Below, in pieces: positions 23,401 to 34,324 of a stretch of DNA of 64,000 nt (position 1 is its first letter; the number at the start of each line of letters is the position of its first letter). This stretch comes from Liolophura sinensis (taxonomy: Eukaryota; Mollusca; Polyplacophora; Chitonida; Chitonidae). Location of the stretch: assembly GCF_032854445.1 (NCBI RefSeq), contig NC_088298.1, positions 10,775,504 through 10,839,503 of the forward strand, written 5' to 3'. The translations under genes were made by a program, and so were the position numbers. The notes beneath the pieces were generated by a model that worked only from the letters and a program-made list of their open reading frames with translations, did no database searches and was not told the origin of the DNA.

Positions 23401-26132
23401 GTTGAGAATGATCTATCCTACATTGTTGAGAATGATCTATTCTACATTGCTGAGAATGATCTATCCTAGATTGTTGAGAATGATCTATCCTACGTTGTTG
23501 AGAATGATCTATTCTACATTGCTGAGAATGATGTATCCTACATTGCTAAGAATGATCTATCCTACATTGTTGAGAATGATCTATCCTACATTGTTGAGAA
23601 TGATGTATCCTACATTGCTAAGAATGATCTGTCGTACATTGCTAAGAGTGATCTATCCTACATTGCTAAGAATGATCTATCCTAGATTGTTGAGAATGAT
23701 CTATCCTACGTTGTTGAGAATGATCTATTCTACATTGCTGAGAATGATGTATCCTACATTGCTGAGAATGATCTATCCTACATTGTTGAGAATGATCTAT
23801 CCTACATTGTTGGGAATGATCTATCCTACATTGTTGTGAATGATCTATCCTACATTGCTGAGAATGATCTATCCTAGATTGTTGAGAATGATCTATCCTA
23901 CGTTGTTGAGAATGATCTATCCTATGTTGTTGAGAATGATGTATCCTACATTGCTAAGAATGATCTAGCCTACATTGCTAGGAGTGATCTATCCTACATT
24001 GTTGAGAATGACCTATCCTACATCGCTAAGAATGATCTATCCTACATCGCTAAGAATGATATATCCTACATTGTTGAGAATCAATCTATCCTACATTGCT
24101 AAGAATGATCTATCCTACATCGCTAAGAATGATCTATCCTACATTGCTAAGAAGGATGCATCCTACATTGTTGAGAATCGATGTGTCCTACATGAAGTTG
24201 GCTAAGGTGTTATTTGCCACAGTTGATCAGCCCCTGGGTAATGAGAATGTGCATGTGGACTCAGGGTTTCACTTGTCCGGAGATGTGCCTGGTACAAGGC
24301 TGTGGACAGTGGTACGTTCTGGGAACAGTGGTTTCCTCTGTTCAGAAAACTGACCATAGTCATAGTCAAGTGTAAAAAAAAAAAAAAAAAAATGAGTAGT
24401 ACAGCATTAAAACCAATCAAGTATAAACTGTATTTCATGTAAAGGTTAGCTTTTTTCAAGGAACACACTCTGCTTATTAAGCTTTATTCATTCACCTTAT
24501 AGGGCAGGTTATGAATTTTTTTGGAAGTTTGATTAATTTCTTCTCAGGAAAACTTAAGGGGTGGCATCAAAAGTGTCATTTTCAGACCTTTATGTGCTTC
24601 TTAAAGTGCATTATGACATACCAGGCTTTAGATGAAATAAGTAAATAAATGCATGCACTACTACTTAGTTGGGGCCTCTGTGGCTGAAGGAGCAGGACAA
24701 TGACCCAGGAGCCTCCCACCAGTTCTGTCACTGTGAGTTCAAGTCCAGCTCAGGCTGGCTTCCTCCTTGGCTGCACATGGGAAGGTCACTCAGAAACCTG
24801 CGGATGGCCTGGGTTTCCCCCCGAACTCTGCCCGGTTTCCTTCCACCGTAATGTTGACCGCCGCCGTATAAGTGAAATATTACTGAGTACTACTTAGTTG
24901 GCTACAGCCGAGTTAATCAGCTTCTGGCTAGTGAGAATGCATTATTGCACGGCCAGATTCTACTCCCAGCTGCAGCACTAAGCCAATACTTTTGTCATTT
25001 TACTAGCTGCTAGCAGTGGATGCCGGTTCACCTTTTGTACTTTGGTGTCCTTCGTCGTATAACTGACTTACTTTATATGTACTGTAATTCTTCAACCTTT
25101 TCACATGTTTACAAGGTCTTTATTTCAGCATATTCTTAAGGCTTTGTTACCGGGGCCTCCGTGGCTCAGTTGGTTAGCGCGCTAAGCGCAGCGTAATGAC
25201 CCAAGAGCCTCTCACCAATGCGGTCGCTGTGAGTTCAAGTCCAGCTCTTGCTGGCTTCCTCTCCGGTCGTAAGTGGGAAGGTCTGACAGCAACCTGCGGA
25301 TGGTCGTGGGTTTCCCCCGGGCTCTACCCGGTTTCCACCCACCATAATGCTGGCCGACGTCGTATAAGTGAAATATTCTTCAGTACGGCGTAAAACACCA
25401 ATCAAATAAATAAATAAATCTTAAGGCTTTGTTCTGTGCAGACTGATAAAATCATACCTTTTGTGAAGCCCTGAAATTGACCAATCCAATCCATGTAGTT
25501 TTGTCTTCAAAATCCAATTTAAGACGTTCATAAATTGCACTGAAAGTTGTTCGTTTTATATGCCAAAAAGATTGAGGAATTAGGGTATATGCAAATGACC
25601 TTAAATTTCGTCCATGATTAAATTACTCAATTAGCCTGATTCTGGACCTTCTATTGGAAAAGTGTTTTGAGGTTTGTTTGGAGATTGGGGTGGCTTAGAA
25701 CATTTTAAGTAATATTTTATGACCTTTATTTGCCTCTGAAAAATTTGAGGGCGAAGTTTTAAGTCAGATGCAGAAGAGAAAAATTCTTGGATTTGTCAAT
25801 AAACACCAGTGAAGGAAATACATCAGTGTAAAAAGCAGTGGCTACTGTTGAACTCACATTCCAATATTCACATCCTTGTGTCTCTTTACTCAATTTTTAA
25901 TAGCTTCTTCTTCTTTCAGCTTCACGATGTGATCCTCAAGAAACCAGGGATCAAGAAGGACAGTGAACGTTACTCACCGATTTTTGAGAAGGGGTGTGCC
26001 GCTCTGGATTTGTTGAAGGAGCTGGGTTTTAAAATCACTGATAATGCGGTGGAGCCACCACGAGAAAACCAGTACAGTTTACAAGCTGCTCAGCGCGTTA
26101 TCTTTGCTTTGTGGGGCACGACCAAAATGTGA
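14082..26132 (+). CDS. GSDME: Gasdermin E-like protein, complete gene, 7 coding exons
   Basis: Exons 14,082-14,494, 15,927-16,077, 18,195-18,405, 19,185-19,309, 19,859-19,996, 20,912-21,061 and 25,920-26,132 join in phase (1,401 bases, 466 residues; human GSDME is 496). Residues 1 to about 245 match the pore-forming N domain: an amphipathic N terminus, then KKNRYWFWQKPSY, IPKGTAIAYNV and VVEGLHGGF. Residues from about 255 match the autoinhibitory C domain, including CRGLFKALIELDDDEIAAL. The linker holds DDVD|S (Asp at residue 248), a caspase-3/7-type site placed where cleavage would free the N domain to oligomerise in the plasma membrane and cause lytic death. The start is the first ATG in a CpG-rich 5' region and aligns with the start of family members. 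The alternative assignment, pejvakin, is less likely because a full C domain follows. Function is inferred from family. Confidence 0.9.
14495..15926 (+). other. Gasdermin intron 1
   Basis: 1.4 kb of AT-rich intron. It contains a fragment of a dispersed repeat around 15,056-15,107 (ggttcgtacagatcaggga with a repeated 'tcagggaaaat') and no further exon. Confidence 0.7.
15927..16077 (+). CDS. GSDME: Gasdermin exon 2
   Basis: Follows acceptor 'gggttttcag' and ends at GTAAGA, phase 0. Residues 139-188 (LDLNHPYVKQVQKN..., KTLCLIVGVAKLT) match the central beta-sheet region of gasdermin N domains. Confidence 0.9.
16078..18194 (+). other. Gasdermin intron 2
   Basis: 2.1 kb. It holds a SINE family B copy and another SINE-like 3' end at 17,470-17,601 (gtggcgttaagccataatca, then a repeated 'cattcatt' tail). 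Confidence 0.7.
16775..16987 (+). mobile_element. SINE family B, shortened copy
   Basis: Runs from the tRNA-like 'gtagagcctccgcttcgggg' through 'cttaaaagaggaagttgtaa' to 'acgttaaaccaaaagcattc' and 'actcactca'. The internal 'cagtcatatgac' block of longer copies is missing. Confidence 0.75.
18195..18405 (+). CDS. GSDME: Gasdermin exon 3 (end of N domain and linker)
   Basis: Follows 'gtttttgcag' and ends at GTAATT, phase 1. Residues 189-258 contain IPKGTAIAYNVCEL, LHGGF and the linker DDVD|SPRNP. Confidence 0.9.
18406..19184 (+). other. Gasdermin intron 3
   Basis: Single-copy AT-rich intron. No array or additional exon was found. Confidence 0.6.
19185..19309 (+). CDS. GSDME: Gasdermin exon 4
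   Basis: Follows 'gtttatttgtag'. Encodes residues 259-300, the start of the C domain (LLFKGILSMSKEERQTF). The donor is CAG|GTCTGC, weak at positions +3 to +6. Two decayed copies of the exon's end lie downstream in the intron. Confidence 0.85.
19287..19680 (+). repeat. Decayed tandem copies of exon 4 3' end
   Basis: The exon 4 end plus intron start (agaacccatcttgatgcag, then 'gtctgcttaaagtg') recurs at about 19,430 (agaacctatcctcttccag|gtctgccttaa) and about 19,583 (agaacctgtcttggtgcag|atctgcctaaa). Each is followed by a similar 'tttttatagacag' and 'tttctcatttt' stretch. The second copy keeps a GT and the third has AT at the donor position. Confidence 0.75.
19859..19996 (+). CDS. GSDME: Gasdermin exon 5
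   Basis: 46 codons between acceptor 'atttttcttgcag' and donor GTAAGG, phase 0 on both sides (LKAAYRTVNHVRNS to ATAGFEFK). Confidence 0.85.
20280..20850 (+). repeat. Pyrimidine-rich degenerate array in gasdermin intron 5
   Basis: About 20 loose copies of 'ttttcttggtttccctcag' plus 'tctcccccaac' on the sense strand, ending 60 bp before exon 6. Each copy is a polypyrimidine tract followed by CAG or TAG. Confidence 0.8.
20912..21061 (+). CDS. GSDME: Gasdermin exon 6
   Basis: 50 codons, phase 0 both sides, donor GTGAGC. Contains the C-domain helix motif CRGLFKALIELDDDEIAAL. It lies between a pyrimidine-rich array upstream and the 24-bp minisatellite that begins 20 bp after the donor. Confidence 0.88.
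21082..24194 (+). repeat. 24-bp minisatellite, about 129 copies, gasdermin intron 6
   Basis: Unit 'tacattgctaagaatgatct' plus 'atcc', with sub-types ctaag, ttgag and ctgag. A larger block is duplicated at an offset of 796 bp (about 21,290-21,670 against 22,086-22,466). Because 24 is divisible by three, open frames of up to 215 codons occur in the array. They are repeat artefacts. Confidence 0.97.
24362..24391. repeat. Poly-A run in gasdermin intron 6
   Basis: A-rich homopolymer of about 20 after 'agtgtaa'. Length is uncertain. Confidence 0.7.
24500..24645. repeat. Dispersed repeat shared with a PIKfyve intron
   Basis: 'ggaagtttgattaatttctt' and 'cctttatgtgcttcttaaag' recur in the same order and spacing at 48,795-48,925. 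No coding potential or terminal repeats are evident. Confidence 0.65.
24666..24892 (+). mobile_element. SINE family A copy in gasdermin intron 6
   Basis: Plus-strand copy with a shortened head (ggcctctgtggctgaaggag), B-box 'gttcaagtcc' and full core. It lacks the 'acggcgtaaaacacc' and A-rich tail. The flanking 'actacttagttgg' occurs on both sides (24,658 and 24,890), consistent with a target duplication. Confidence 0.85.
25149..25419 (+). mobile_element. SINE family A, full length, recent insertion
   Basis: The most intact copy in the window. A box TGGCTCAGTTGG at 25,162-25,173 and B box 'agttcaagtcc' near 25,232 form an internal Pol III promoter, followed by the core and an (AAAT)n-like tail. 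A perfect 14-bp duplication, cttaaggctttgtt, flanks it (25,135-25,148 and 25,420-25,433). It sits in gasdermin intron 6 in the sense orientation. Confidence 0.93.
25920..26132 (+). CDS. GSDME: Gasdermin exon 7 (terminal)
   Basis: Follows 'cttcttctttcag' and ends with TGA at 26,130-26,132. 70 codons for the last C-domain helices (KGCAALDLLKELGF, QRVIFALWG). Confidence 0.9.
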   Translation, partial: LHDVILKKPGIKKDSERYSPIFEKGCAALDLLKELGFKITDNAVEPPRENQYSLQAAQRVIFALWGTTKM

Positions 26133-28815
26133 ACATTCCACATCAAGGTCAAACTGGACGCGTGACTGGTGAAGGTGATGCACGTGTGAATCCAGGCATC
26201 AATAAGGAGGGGTTGGCTCTTCAACAGTTTATTAAACTCTCTTTTCGTTAATGCAAAACATTGTATTCCGTACTAAAGTTGAGTACTGTTTGGGTGGGGG
26301 GGTTGGCAAAAGCTGTGTGGTAGAACAGTAAGCAGCAGCCTGCATTCAGTATGTTAAAAGGATGCAAATATCAGTGCTCTTTATTCACATGAACATGTTC
26401 TTGTAAACAATTTTAATAAGAAAGTCATAGTATTTGTTTGAAAATGTTTAGTTCAGCTTTATCCTGACATAAATTGAGACAACATAAAATTGAGACAAAA
26501 ATAAAAAATGAATGGGTTTTATATCTACAAATAGATAAAGAAACTGAATCAACGACGGTCGGAAAAATATTGCAGAAGCGGATAAGTTATTGTTCGTGTC
26601 CATGTAGGGTATGTTATTTGCATAGTTTTAAGCATATCAGCACAATAATACCATAGTGGGATATATTGAAATCTCTCTTAAGACTGCTGTCTAAAATTTT
26701 TCCCTCAAAACTGTTGTTCTAGTAGTATTATGAAGTCCTGCTTGAAGTGTGGTCCAAGATGTACATGTAGCCCACATGATCATCCAGTAAAAGTTCATTT
26801 TGTATCCCTTTAAATGGTAGAAGAAAGTTTTTCATAAAATTGTCCCAAAAATCATCATCTTTATTTCTCTCATAATGTTGATGATATAGTGTGAGAACTG
26901 GGGAAATTGTCAGAGCAATCTCTGGCAGTTGTTATTTTAGCCAATCAGATGCGTGTGTAACAAATCTTGCATTCTTGCTCATGCAGGGTCAGAAATACCC
27001 ACTGACATGTAGACAGCAGGAAGGGCGTTTACAGCCAGTATGTCAATATGATTTGTCAGCTTGATGTCAAGATGTTTTTATGGTGATCTTTGAATGCATG
27101 TATATATCAATCTAACCACTTTAGCACTGTACGTGAATGAAAATGTTGCCTTGGAATAGTAGTGATGAGAAGTTGTTTTATGCAGGTTCTTTTTCTTGCA
27201 TTTTGTGACGAAGCCATTTATCTTTTTGCAAGTCAACAAGTGCTGGCCAAACATTGTTACATTGTACTCATATTTTTAAATCAAACTAAAATTACTTGAT
27301 TTTTATTTATAAATTTTAGAATCATTTTACTCAAGTAAATGTGGGCAAAATCTGATTGAATTGATTTTGGCTTTATGGGCCATATTTACAACAGGTTGTA
27401 AAGAATGCACCCAACTTGCACCAAATACTGAGCTATTCATCTTGGTGATTTGATGCATGAATGGTGATTAATATCATCATCAAAAGTCATTGATGTCTAT
27501 CAAGTTACCAAGATGAAAATCTTTATACTTCGATGATGATGCACACCTGTAAATATAACTTTGTCTTGTGTATGTCGATTGGCTAAACAAGTACATGTAT
27601 AGCATGTAAGCGTGTGCCATTGTGACTTTGAAATAAGAGTCAAGGAACTGTTTTACCTGTGAATGAACAAAAATACAATATGAAACTGTATGTATTATGC
27701 TTTGAATATTATTACTTAATTTCTGCCACAGATTTTTGTTTTTTTTTAGCAAATAAGCTTATACATGTAGAGGTATGGTATTTGTATTTAAACACATTTT
27801 ATAATTATCTTGTTTTTTTGTGTGTATTAAAGTCACATTGTAAGCCAGGCTTAAATCAGTTAATACTGGGCTTAATTCCTAATACACTTTTGAACAATTG
27901 GGCTCAGGTAAGTTATTTGTAGAAAAAAATCTGTCTCCCATTAATATTTTGCCAAAATTGTCCAACACGGTGTTAAATGTCTATGTATGTAGGTACCATA
28001 CACTCTTTGCTTATTAGCCGTCTGCCAAAACCTTTTGAAGGTCTGTGTAAATTGCACATTCCAAGGCTTCCTGCATTTATTATTATTATTATTATTAACA
28101 ACACTGTTTCCACATTTAAATGCACATGTACATGTTTGCTGTCATCTTGCATTATATTTTCAAATGCACTATGTAAAGACATCTGTGTGTTTATATGGTC
28201 GCGCAAGATATTTTTCTATTGTCTTGCCAAATGCATTGCCTAACTAAATTACATTTAATTACAAATTTTTTTTTTCTAACTGTATCCTTAAACATTCCCC
28301 CTTTTAACTCTGCATGCTCCAGTTAATCCCCAACCCATAATACAGTGGCTGCCAGTGTATAAGTTCAAAATTCTTGAATATAAACAATCATAAATAATCT
28401 TACCAAGATATTTTCCAAGCTTTTCGCTGTTTGTTTTTTTTTTTTTCTTCAGGAAAAGACAACAGTTACATGTCCTCTGGCATGAAGGTGAAAATGTGTA
28501 GCACACTCTGAATACAGTCAGAAATTTTCCCTTTGAGCAAGTTCCCATTCCTTACAGCAGGGCCTGTGATCTTTTACAAAGCCTTGACCATTCGCACGGC
28601 CTTGACCTTTTGCCCAGCCTTGACCTCCCTAATAAACCGTACATTCAAACTGATACCCATCATACATGTTTATATTTCTTATGCTGCTTCACTAAATTAG
28701 TCCTTAGCCAGTAGGATTGACAGATGAGCTTATTATCTACATGTATTGTGTGACTCAGGGTAAGAAATAATTAGACAAAGATACATGCAAGAGGATGTTA
28801 ATTTTTGTGATAAGA
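26133..28815 (+). other. Gasdermin 3' UTR and intergenic DNA
   Basis: The first canonical AATAAA after the stop codon is at 26,500-26,505, and an ATTAAA lies near 26,229, so the 3' UTR may be 100-400 bases. The rest is AT-rich with a (TTA)n run near 28,076-28,098. No further exon was recognised. Confidence 0.5.
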
Positions 28816-29022
28816 TCTGGCGGACTCTGTGGCCTAGTGATGAGTGAGCCAGTGCAATGCAATGACCCAGGAGCCTCTCAGAATGCGGTCGCTGTGAGTT
28901 CAAGCCCAGCATTTGCTGGCTTCCTCTCTGGCCATACATGGTAAGGTCTGGCACCAACTTACAGATTGTCGTGTGTTGCTCTAGTGTATAGTTCTGCCCA
29001 GTTTTTTCCCGCCATAATGCTT
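28816..29022 (+). mobile_element. SINE family A, diverged
   Basis: Head-like 'ggcggactctgtggcctagt', B box region 'gtgagttcaagcccagc' and a core with insertions (ttgctctagtgtatagtt), ending at 'ccgccataatgcttg' without a tail. Confidence 0.75.
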
Positions 29023-30265
29023 GTTTTGTTTATAAACCAGTCAGTAAAAATACACTTTTCTGCCTCAAACTGTTGGTTTTTGTTTATTCTTTTTTTTTTA
29101 CCTTCTGCTGGTTTGAAGAGCGTCAAGCGTTTTGTCAGGTATACAGTTAGGTACCTTGTCAAATACACTTCACCATCACTGGGTGTTAACATAAAATCTG
29201 TTAAAACCCCTTTATGTGAATAAAGTAAGTAATTTTTAATTTGAAGTTGATCCTGATATGAATGAATATCAATTATGGCTGCTTCTGTATATGTTATACC
29301 TGTAATATACAGTTTGTAATTTTTTGTTTCCATTTTATTACTTTGAACATTTAACAATTCATGTAACCTTAATACAGCTATATGTATGAACCATTGAATT
29401 TATATTTTTGTTAATGTGAAATTTTTCTCCTCAGGATTACAATTTATGTTATTCTCTGTAAAACAGTTGTCATGGTAATGCTGAGTATACATGCATTTGT
29501 AACTATCCTGTTCACGCAGTGTTTCTTTTTTTATTCTCTGTAATGCAGTTGCCATGGTTATTTTGAGACTGTTGTTTTTATATAAGCATGTATTTGTAAC
29601 CATCTTTTGTTCAAGAAGGTTTACTTTTCTTATTTCCTGTAAAAAGTTGCCTTGGTTACAGATACAGTATTTGTAACTGTCTCCTGTTCAAGCATAGAGG
29701 AGAATTTGCCTGATATTTTGTCTATCTGTGTACACAAACTTGTATTATTGCTAATTATTATAATCCAGTTTGATCAATTTGTCAGTGTGATTAATTCATG
29801 TTGTCATGGCAACATTCAGCGAAGAAAAAGCTCATTGTGCTTACCATTGCGACATTAAATTGTGATGTGAGTGGAAATTGGTTTGTGTTGGAGGTAATTT
29901 TATTTTATTTTTGTATCTGATATCAAAGTTTCTTTTCTTTGGTCACTGTGTTTCACCTAAAGTTTGGTGTGTAAAAGTACTCTTCCCTAAGTTCCCAGAG
30001 GCCTTAAAATAACACTTTTCATGCTTTTTCTGATGAGAAATCAATAAAACTCCACAAAAAACACTTAAGTGAACCAATCAGAATCAAGCAAATGTGTCAT
30101 TTGAAAAATGACCAACTTTTAGTGAAATACAGTATTTAATTAATGAATTTAGTTTAGCACCATACTCAAGAACTGTTCATTAAATGATGGCAGTGAAGTT
30201 TGAGATGAGAGGAAACATCTAGCGCAGAAGTCTCCAGTCAGCAGGTATGGTGCCTGATGGTCTTA
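29023..30265. other. Intergenic, no gene seen
   Basis: AT-rich. It contains loosely repeated 'ctctgtaaaacagttgtcat' and 'gttgccatggtta' segments between about 29,450 and 29,660, probably an old tandem repeat of about 100 bp. Confidence 0.45.
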
Positions 30266-30350
30266 TACTGACTTATTTGATTGGTGTTTTATGGCGTACT
30301 CATTCCAGCACTCTGGTGGGAGGAAACTGGGCATCCTTCGGACTTAAAGC
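30266..30350 (-). mobile_element. SINE family A fragment
   Basis: The tail-proximal 'ttatttgattggtgttttat' and 'ggtgggaggaaactgggca' remain. It directly precedes the 56-bp array. Confidence 0.7.
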
Positions 30351-30384
30351 CCCAGCTAAACGTGTCAGACCAGATTCAAACTCA

Positions 30385-33300
30385 TCATACACGTACATCT
30401 GAATGGAGTACCTTTTCCTGCTCAGTGGCGACTGATGACTTCTTACACGTACATCTGAGTGGAGTACCTTTTCCTGCTCGGTGGGGACTGATGACTTCAT
30501 ACACGTACATCTGAGTGGAGTAGCTTTTCTTGCTCAGTGGCGACTGATGACTTCATACACGTACATCTGAGTGGAGTAGCTTTTCCTGCTCAGTGGTGAC
30601 TGATGACTTCATACACGTACATCCGAGTGGAGTACCTTTTCCTGCTCAGTGGGGACTGATGACTTCATACACGTACATCTGAATGGAGTAGCTTTTCCTG
30701 CTCGGTGGTGACTGATGACTTCATACACGTACATCTGAATGGAGTATCTTTTCCTGCTCGGTGGTGACTGATGACTTCATACACGTACATCTGAATGGAT
30801 TATCTTTTCCTGCTCGTTGGTGACTGATGACTTCATTCACGTACATCTGATTGGAGTACCTTTTCCTGGTCAGTGGCGACTGATGACTTCATACACGTAC
30901 ATCTGAATGGAGTACCTTTTCCTGATCGGCGGGGACTGATGACTTCATACACGTACATCTGAATGGAGTACCTTTTCCTGCTCAGTAGTGACTGATGACT
31001 TCATACACGTACATCTGAATGGAGTAGCTTTTCCTGATCAGTGGGGACTGATGACTTCATACAGGTACATCTGAATGGAGTAGCTTTTCCTGCTCGGTGG
31101 TGACTGATGACTTCATACACGTACATCTGAATGGATTATCTTTTCCTGCTCGTTGGTGACTGATGACTTCATACATGTACATCTGAGTGGAGTAGCTTTT
31201 CCTGATCAGTGGGGACTGATGACTTCATACACGTACATCTGAATGGAGTACCTTTTCCTGCTCAGTAGTGACTGATGACTTCATACACGTACATCTGAAT
31301 GGAGTACCTTTTCCTGATCAGTGGGGACTGATGACTTCATACACGTACATCTGAATGGAGTAGCTTTTCCTGCTCGGTGGTGACTGATGACTTCATACAC
31401 GTATATCTGAATGGAGTAGCTTTTCCTGCTCGGTGGTGACTGATGACTTCATACATGTACATCTGAATGGAGTACCTTTTCCTGCTCAGTAGTGACTGAT
31501 GACTTCATACACGTACATCTGAATGGAGTATCTTTTCCTGCTGAGTGGTGACTGATGACTTCATACACGTACATCTGAGTGGAGTACCTTTTCCTGCTCA
31601 GTAGTGACTGATGACTTCATACACGTACATCTGAATGGAGTACCTTTTCCTGATCAGTGGGGACTGATGACTTCATACACGTACATCTGAATGGAGTAGC
31701 TTTTCCTGCTCGGTGGTGACTGATGACTTCATACACGTACATCTGAATGGAGTACCTTTTCCTGCTCAGTGGCGACTGATGACTTCATACACGTACATCT
31801 GAATGGAGTACCTTTTCCTGCTCAGTGGTGACTAATGACTTCATACACGTACATCTGAATGGAGTAGCTTTTCCTGCTCAGTGGTGACTGATGACTTCAT
31901 ACACGTACATCTGAATGGAGTATCTTTTCCTGCTCGGTGGTGACTGATGACTTCATACACGTACATCTGAATGGAGTACCTTTTCCTGCTCAGTGGCGAC
32001 TGATGACTTCATACACGTACATCTGAGTGGAGTACCTTTTCCTGCTCGGTGGCGACTGATGACTTCATACACGTACATCTGAGTGGAGTACCTTTTCCTG
32101 CTCAGTGGCGACTGATGACTTCATACACGTACATCTGAGTGGAGTACCTTTTCCTGCTCAGTGGTGACTGATGACTTCATACACGTACATCTGAATGGAT
32201 TATCTTTTCCTGCTCAGTGGTGACTGATGACTTCATACACGTACATCTGAGTGGAGTACCTTTTCCTGCTCGGTGGTGACTGATGACTTCATACACGTAC
32301 ATCTGAGTGGAGTACCTTTTCCTGCTCAGTGGTGACTGATGACTTCATACACGTACATCTGAATGGAGTACCTTTTCCTGCTCAGTGGTGACTGATGACT
32401 TCATACACGTACATCTGAGGGGAGTACCTTTTCCTGCTCAGTGGTGACTGATGACTTCATACACGTACATCTGAATGGAGTACCTTTTCCTGCTCGGTGG
32501 TGACTGATGACTTCATACACGTACATCTGAATGGAGTACCTTTTCCTGCTCAGTAGTGACTGATGACTTCATACACGTACTTCTGAATGGAGTACCTTTT
32601 CCTGATCGGTGGTGACTGATGACTTCATACACGTACATCTGAATGGAGTAGCTTTTCCTGCTCAGTGGTGACTGATGACTTCATACACGTACATCTGAAT
32701 GGAGTAGCTTTTCCTGCTCAGTGGTGACTGATGACTTCATACACGTACATCTGAATGGAGTATCTTTTCCTGCTCGGTGGTGACTGATGACTTCATACAC
32801 GTACATCTGAATGGAGTATCTTTTCCTGATCAGTGGGGACTGATGACTTCATACACGTACATCTGAGTGGAGTACCTTTTCCTGCTCAGTAGTGACTGAT
32901 GACTTCATACACGTACATCTGAATGGAGTACCTTTTCCTGCTCAGTGGCGACTGATGACTTCATACACGTACATCTGAGGGGAGTACCTTTTCCTGCTCG
33001 GTGGTGACTGATGACTTCATACACGTACTTCTGAATGGAGTACGTTTTCCTGATCGGTGGGGACTGATGACTTCATACACGTACATCTGAATGGATTATC
33101 TTTTCCTGCTCAGTAGTGACTGATGACTTCATACACGTACTTCTGAATGGAGTACCTTTTCCTGGTCAGTGGCGACTGATGACTTCATACACGTACTTCT
33201 GAATGGAGTATCTTTTCCTGCTCGGTGGTGACTGATGACTTCATACACGTACTTCTGAATGGAGTACCTTTTCCTGCTCAGTAGTGACTGATGACTTCAT

Positions 33301-33686
33301 ACACGTACATCTGAATGGAGTACCTTTTCCTGCTCGGTGGTGACTGATGACTTCATACACGTACATCTGAATGGAGTATCTTTTCCTGCTCGGTGGTGAC
33401 TGATGACTTCATACACGTACATCTGAATGGAGTATCTTTTCCTGCTCGGTGGTGACTGATGACTTCATACACGTACTTCTGAATGGAGTACCTTTTCCTG
33501 CTCAGTAGTGACTGATGACTTCATACACGTACATCTGAATGGAGTACCTTTTCCTGCTCGGTGGTGACTGATGACTTCATACACGTACATCTGAATGGAG
33601 TACCTTTTCCTGCTCGGTGGTGACTGATGACTTCATACACGTACATCTGAATGGAGTACCTTTTCCTGCTCGGTGGGGACTGATAC
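30385..33686. repeat. 56-bp minisatellite, about 59 copies
   Basis: Unit 'acgtacatctgaatggagta', 'ccttttcctgctcag', 'tggtgactgatgacttcatac'. The exact 56-bp period is visible at 30,391 and 30,447. Copies differ at a few recurrent positions (ctcag/ctcgg/gatcag; ggtg/ggcg/gggg; gtacc/gtagc/gtatc). A six-unit block recurs at an offset of 336 bp (30,781 and 31,117). Each unit contains a strong polypyrimidine-CAG motif on the plus strand. Confidence 0.97.
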
Positions 33687-34215
33687 TCAGACCGGTGTTC
33701 TCATGTCATACATTGAGTGTATTACGTTACCACTGTGGCTACAAATCGTCATCACAAAGCAGGAACGATCGGTGAACATATAAAGCAGGCTGTGCAGCTG
33801 ACGCCTGAATTGCTTTGAGGGTAATGAGGGTTCCTCAGTGTATGCGTATGGCCAGGGAGTTACTGGCTGCCACCATGAGACTCTCCTGGGTAAACACTTC
33901 ATAATTTGATATCCTAATCTAAACTCTCAACATCTTCATCAAAATGATAGGACAAACACCTGAACACATTAAATCTATCGATAATGGTACCTGACAAACT
34001 TCATTACATAAAGCTATCGTCTAACCAACAAGTCCTCATTTGAAGTCAAAGACACTTTTGGTCAAGAGCCAATCACTGAGCCAGTCACTTTGGGCCACTT
34101 TCACACCTGTAAGACCAGAATATCAGGTAACTGAATATGCTATAACTCAGCATCCACCATCATAACAGTACATCAGCACTTTACTAGATATATGTAATGC
34201 ATAGAGGATACTGCT

Positions 34216-34324
34216 CAGTGAAGGTTGAACATCATAAACATTTTTTGAGTGAGAGGTGAAAATGATAACCCATGAGACGCTCTTCTCACCTGAGCAATAT
34301 ATTTATGATATTCAACCTACACTG
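34216..34324. repeat. Palindromic repeat element
   Basis: Arm 'cagtgaaggttgaacatcat' plus 'aaa' (34,216-34,238) is inverted at 34,302-34,324 with two mismatches in 23. A partial direct copy starts near 34,703 (cagtgaaggttaaatatcat). Confidence 0.6.

Noticed and set aside
21135-24205. Many plus-strand frames up to 215 codons
   Set aside because: All are the 24-bp minisatellite in gasdermin intron 6 read in two frames.
25160-25245. tRNA gene (A and B boxes present)
   Set aside because: The tRNA-like part is fused to the SINE core and tail and is flanked by a target duplication. No intact acceptor stem.
25196-25393. Frame of 65 codons resembling others at 24,700, 6,377 and 2,409
   Set aside because: These are translations of the SINE family A core, hence their mutual similarity.
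14082-26132. Pejvakin rather than gasdermin E
   Set aside because: The gene has a full C-terminal helical domain and a caspase-type linker, which pejvakin lacks.
28959-29357. Minus-strand frame of 132 codons
   Set aside because: Overlaps a SINE end. Composition is like AT-rich intergenic DNA.
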